NCBI GenBank assembly: GCA_040388785.1
Contig: JAZKBD010000008.1
Span: forward strand, 1-64,000
DNA length: 64,000 nucleotides
From: 66-474 sp040388785
GTDB lineage: Bacteria; Pseudomonadota; Gammaproteobacteria; Xanthomonadales; Rhodanobacteraceae
Direction: 5' to 3'
Shown here: piece after piece, positions 61,135-64,000 of the stretch
Position numbering within the stretch: position 1 is the stretch's first letter
Layout: each line of letters begins with the position of its first letter
The notes under the pieces: generated by a model
The model's database searches: none
Seen by the model: the letters and a program-made list of their open reading frames with translations, nothing else
Told to the model about the DNA's origin: nothing
Translations under genes and position numbers: made by a program

Positions 61135-61572
61135 ATGCCCATTCCGTTCAGGCTCCGCCAACTCGACCACGTGGTGTTGCGCGTGCGCGACGTCGAGGTC
61201 ATGCGGCGCTTCTATTGCGACGTGCTCGGCTGCACGCCGGAACTGGACCAGCCGGGCCTCGGCCTGTTCCAGTTGCGCGCGGGGGCGTCGCTGATCGACC
61301 TGGTGGACGTCGACGGAAAACTGGGGCGCAACGGCGGCGCGGCGCCCGGCGTGGAGGGCCGCAACGTCGACCATGTCTGCCTGAGCATCGAAGGTTACGA
61401 CGAAGCCGTGATCGTCGCGCACCTGAAGGCGCACGGTGCGCGCGTCGGCGACATCGGCATGCGCTACGGCGCGGAAGGCGAGGGGCCTTCGATCTACCTG
61501 TTCGATCCGGAAGACAACATGCTGGAATTGAAGGGGCCCGCGAAACCGGGTTCCCGGGCCGGTGGTACCTGA
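61135..61572 (+). CDS. VOC-superfamily protein (glyoxalase/bleomycin-resistance-like)
   Basis: 145 residues from the ATG at 61135 (61099 in frame is possible). LRQLDHVVLRVRDVEVMRRFYCDVLGC, LFQLRAGASLIDLVDV, NVDHVCLSIEGYDEA and IYLFDPEDNMLELKGP form the paired beta-alpha-beta-beta-beta units, with metal-ligand candidates His (LDH), His (VDH) and Glu (LELKG). Substrate cannot be assigned. Confidence 0.88.
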   Translation: MPIPFRLRQLDHVVLRVRDVEVMRRFYCDVLGCTPELDQPGLGLFQLRAGASLIDLVDVDGKLGRNGGAAPGVEGRNVDHVCLSIEGYDEAVIVAHLKAHGARVGDIGMRYGAEGEGPSIYLFDPEDNMLELKGPAKPGSRAGGT

Positions 61573-61599
61573 TTCCGGTTGCATCAAGAGGAGATTTCC

Positions 61600-61872
61600 A
61601 TGCCTTGCCTGATGGTCCTGCTTGCCTTGTGCGTCCCGCGCGTGGTGATCGTGCTGCTGTGGCTGTTCACGCACTGGTTCAGCGGGATTTTCAACGTCGC
61701 GCTGTGGCCTGTGCTGGGTTTCGTGTTCCTGCCGACCACGCTGCTGTGGTACACCGCCGTGCAGCACTGGTTCCATGGACAGTGGACGCTGGTCCCGATC
61801 ATCGGGATCGTGATCGCCTTGCTGATCGACCTGTCGCCGGCGGGCGGGCGGCGGCGCGTGTACGCGCGTTGA
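61600..61872 (+). CDS. Small membrane protein of unknown function
   Basis: 90 residues from the ATG at 61600, with AGAGGAG upstream. Three predicted helices (5-27, 33-50, 65-82) with the segments MPCLMVLLALCVPRVVIVLLWL, FLPTTLLWYTAVQHWF and IIGIVIALLIDLSP. It resembles small proteins common in Actinobacteria and Proteobacteria with the PRVVIVLLWL opening, of unknown role. Confidence 0.75.
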   Translation: MPCLMVLLALCVPRVVIVLLWLFTHWFSGIFNVALWPVLGFVFLPTTLLWYTAVQHWFHGQWTLVPIIGIVIALLIDLSPAGGRRRVYAR

Positions 61873-61953
61873 GCCGTCCCCGACTTTCGGCAGGGGTCGC
61901 GCGGGACGCGGGCGGCTAGCATCGGAAGTCCTGCTCGCTGGGACTTGCTGCGC

Positions 61954-64000
61954 ATGAAACGGATCCGGTTCGCGGTGTTTGCGCTGGCTGCACTGCTGAT
62001 CGTGCCGCCAGTTTTCGCGAGGCAACTCACCGAGGCCAATTACGCGCAGGCGGTCAAGTTCCTGGCACAGAACACCGATCCGCTGGTCGACCACGATGTG
62101 CAGCGCGCGACGTGGCTGGACGGCACGCACTTCTGGTATCGCGACCACGATGCGTCGGGCGACCATATCCTGGAAATGGACGCGGCCACCGGCAAGATCG
62201 CGCCGGCGTTCGACCAGGCGAAGCTCGCGGCCGCGCTGGGCAAGGCGCGCGGCAAGTCCATGGATGCGAAGAAATGGCCGGAGCGCGGTTTCGATTTTCG
62301 CGTGCTGCCCGACGGCGATCTGGACGTCCAATTCGACGGCGACTGGTACCGCTGCGATCTCTCCGGCGTCGGTGTGTGCACCGCGCGCGACAAGGTGCTG
62401 AAAGCAGGCAGCGAGCCCGGTGTGGTTTCGCCCAACGGCAAACTTGAAGCCTTCGTGCGCGACTGGAACCTGTGGGTGCGCGACCTCGCCACCGGCAAGG
62501 AAACGCAGCTCACCACGGATGGCGTCAAGGACTACGGCTACGCAACGCAGAACGCGGGCTGGATCCACGGCGACGGCGCGATCGTGCGCTGGTCGCCCGA
62601 TTCGAAAAAGATCGCGACGTACCGTCAGGACCAGCGCGGCGTCGGCGAGATGTACACCGTCGACACGCGGGTCGGGCATCCCAAGCTCGATGCATGGCCG
62701 TATCCGCTGCCCGGCGACGACAAGGTCTTCATGATCGAGCCGGTGGTGATCGACGTCGCCACGAAGAANNNNNNNNNNAAGATGGTGCGTTTGAAGATGG
62801 CGCCGGAGCAGCGGCTTTCCACGTTGTGCGACACGCTGGCCTGCGACGACGGCGAGCCGTACGCGTGGAGCGACGTGAAATGGGCGCCTGACGGCAAGAC
62901 GCTGGCGCTGGTCGAAACCTCGCGCAACCGCCAGCACGAAACGTTCCGCGTCGCGAACGCCGAAACCGGCGCGGTGCGCAGCGCGTTCGAGTTCACCGCC
63001 AAGGACTATTACGAAAGCGGCCACGGCCGCGTGAACTGGCAATACCTGCCGAAGACGGACCAGGCGATCTGGCCATCCGAACAGGACGACTGGAACAATC
63101 TTTATCTGTACGACCTCAAGACCGGCAAGCAGCTTCGCCCGGTCACGAGCGGCGAAGGCAATGTCGCCGAAGTGCTGCACCTCGATCGCGCCGCGCGCAC
63201 GCTGTGGTTCGTGGGCGTGGGCCGCACGGAGGGCGTGAATCCGTACTACCGGCAGTTCTTCAAGGTGGACATCGACAGCGGCAAGACCACGCTGCTGACG
63301 CCGGAAGACGCCGACCACACCGTCGAGATGTCGCCGGATGGCAAGTATTTCGTGGATTCGTATTCCACGCCGACCACGCCGCCGCTGACGGTGTTGCGCG
63401 ATGCAAACGACGGTCACGTGATCGCGACCATCGCGAAGGCCGACATCACACGTCTCAAAGCCGCGGGCTGGGTACCGCCGATCCCGATCACGGTGAAGGC
63501 GCGCGACGGCAAGACCACCTTGTACGGCATGATGTTCAAGCCGACGAATTTCGATCCCGCGAAGACGTATCCGATCGTCGATTACATCTATCCCGGACCG
63601 CAGACAGGTTCGGTGCGCGGGCGCAGTTTCCTGGCATCGCGCGGCGACAACCAGGCGCTGGCCGAACTCGGTTTCATCGTGGTGGCGATCGACGGCATGG
63701 GCACGCCGTGGCGTTCGCGCACATTCCACCACTATTGGTACGGCCATATGGGTGACAACACGCTGCCCGACCAGGTCGCCGGCATCAGGGAACTGGCGAA
63801 GCGTTATCCGTGGATCGACCTCACCCGCGTCGGCATCTGGGGCCATTCCGGTGGCGGCAATGCGACCGCGGATGCGATGTTCCGCTATCCCGATTTCTTC
63901 AAGGTCGGCTGGGCCGAGAGCGGCAACCACGACAACCGCAACTACGAGAACGACTGGGGCGAGAAATACCAGGGCCTGCTGGTGACGAACAAGGACGGCA
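61954..64000 (+). CDS. S9B (dipeptidyl-peptidase IV-like) peptidase, 3' end outside window and N gap inside
   Basis: Begins at ATG 61954 with a signal peptide (MKRIRFAVFALAALLIVPPVFA) and is open to the window end (682 codons). The N-terminal DPP-IV propeller (WSPDSKKIATYRQDQRGVGEMY, FVIEPV-like FMIEPVVIDVATKK) leads to the hydrolase domain with IVDYIYPGPQTGSVRG and the nucleophile motif GHSGGGNATAD (Ser codon at 63847). Asp and His lie beyond the edge. Ten Ns at 62769-62778 happen to keep the frame. Likely periplasmic, releasing dipeptides from peptide N-termini. Confidence 0.9.
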   Translation, partial: MKRIRFAVFALAALLIVPPVFARQLTEANYAQAVKFLAQNTDPLVDHDVQRATWLDGTHFWYRDHDASGDHILEMDAATGKIAPAFDQAKLAAALGKARGKSMDAKKWPERGFDFRVLPDGDLDVQFDGDWYRCDLSGVGVCTARDKVLKAGSEPGVVSPNGKLEAFVRDWNLWVRDLATGKETQLTTDGVKDYGYATQNAGWIHGDGAIVRWSPDSKKIATYRQDQRGVGEMYTVDTRVGHPKLDAWPYPLPGDDKVFMIEPVVIDVATKXXXXKMVRLKMAPEQRLSTLCDTLACDDGEPYAWSDVKWAPDGKTLALVETSRNRQHETFRVANAETGAVRSAFEFTAKDYYESGHGRVNWQYLPKTDQAIWPSEQDDWNNLYLYDLKTGKQLRPVTSGEGNVAEVLHLDRAARTLWFVGVGRTEGVNPYYRQFFKVDIDSGKTTLLTPEDADHTVEMSPDGKYFVDSYSTPTTPPLTVLRDANDGHVIATIAKADITRLKAAGWVPPIPITVKARDGKTTLYGMMFKPTNFDPAKTYPIVDYIYPGPQTGSVRGRSFLASRGDNQALAELGFIVVAIDGMGTPWRSRTFHHYWYGHMGDNTLPDQVAGIRELAKRYPWIDLTRVGIWGHSGGGNATADAMFRYPDFFKVGWAESGNHDNRNYENDWGEKYQGLLVTNKDG
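62769..62778. other. Assembly gap (10 N) inside the DPP-IV-like gene
   Basis: Flanks end ACGAAGAA and resume AAGATGGTGCG. Overlapping the shared AA gives the continuous reading T-K-K-M-V-R-L, which fits the family, so the gap may represent a two-base overlap rather than missing sequence. Confidence 0.95.

Noticed and set aside
61066..63930. A 954-codon open frame on the minus strand
   Set aside because: It runs antisense to the VOC, small membrane and DPP-IV-like genes and through the N gap, has low-complexity Arg/His/Ala content and no domain. Long antisense frames are expected at this GC.
1..64000. CRISPR arrays, tRNA or rRNA genes, insertion sequences, prophage
   Set aside because: No regular spaced repeats, no cloverleaf-like intergenic sequence and no transposase or phage proteins were seen; all intergenic gaps over 300 bases are explained.

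Overview
The window is GC-rich, densely coding DNA from a Gram-negative gammaproteobacterium. Gene content (miaA-hfq-hflX-hflK-hflC-purA order, TonB-dependent receptor, OmpA, PrpB/PrpC/PrpD, a Xanthomonas-type N-acetylglucosamine locus) points to Xanthomonadales, most likely Rhodanobacteraceae. That placement is inferred from gene content, not a computed phylogeny. Two runs of ten Ns (20283-20292, 62769-62778) show a draft assembly.

Layout. (1) 1-10581: six head-to-tail paralogues, each (where complete) with a three-helix membrane anchor, a TolB-like domain and TPR repeats. Genes two to six are linked by start/stop overlaps, and a 14-codon vestige of another copy follows. Two of the genes carry a 78-bp REP-like palindrome read in frame. 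(2) 10649-24909: uup, then propionate genes prpB and prpC separated by two paralogous membrane-anchored proteins, a GST, fadH, an S9 peptidase, DUF6159 and DUF924 proteins, a TerC-family gene behind a yybP-ykoY manganese riboswitch, and prpD. (3) 25102-27171: an OmpA-family porin and an rRNA pseudouridine synthase. (4) 27180-41182: a chitin/GlcNAc locus: nagP-lacI-nagB(SIS)-nagA on the minus strand facing a glucokinase-family kinase, a giant TonB-dependent receptor, a GH9 and a GH20 enzyme on the plus strand. A perfect 14-bp LacI-type palindrome lies in the divergent region. The receptor is fused at its C-terminus to a proline-rich hinge and an OmpA-type peptidoglycan-binding domain closely matching the OmpA gene 7 kb away; this is the most unusual object in the window.

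(5) 41193-50633: threonine catabolism (tdh, an unknown membrane-anchored protein, kbl), miaA, hfq, hflX (apparently with a CTG start), hflK, hflC and purA, the last preceded by a decayed copy of its own first codons. (6) 50865-57773: an accessory stretch with a DUF5655 nuclease-like protein, a cpYpsA-type SLOG protein, a PIN/AbrB pair, a Doc/AbrB pair (each with a palindrome before the antitoxin), DUF5996, VOC, gor, DUF2784 and a 40-residue small ORF. (7) 57867-64000: gcvP behind a tandem glycine riboswitch, a VOC protein, a small membrane protein and the start of a DPP-IV-like S9 peptidase.

How the parts connect. The GlcNAc locus reads as an outer-membrane-to-cytoplasm pathway: GH20/GH9 trimming, TonB receptor uptake, NagP import, phosphorylation, then NagA and NagB, under LacI-type control. 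Tdh/Kbl yield glycine and GcvP consumes it under glycine-riboswitch control. PrpB/C/D form the methylcitrate route. No rRNA, tRNA, CRISPR array, transposase or phage gene was recognised.
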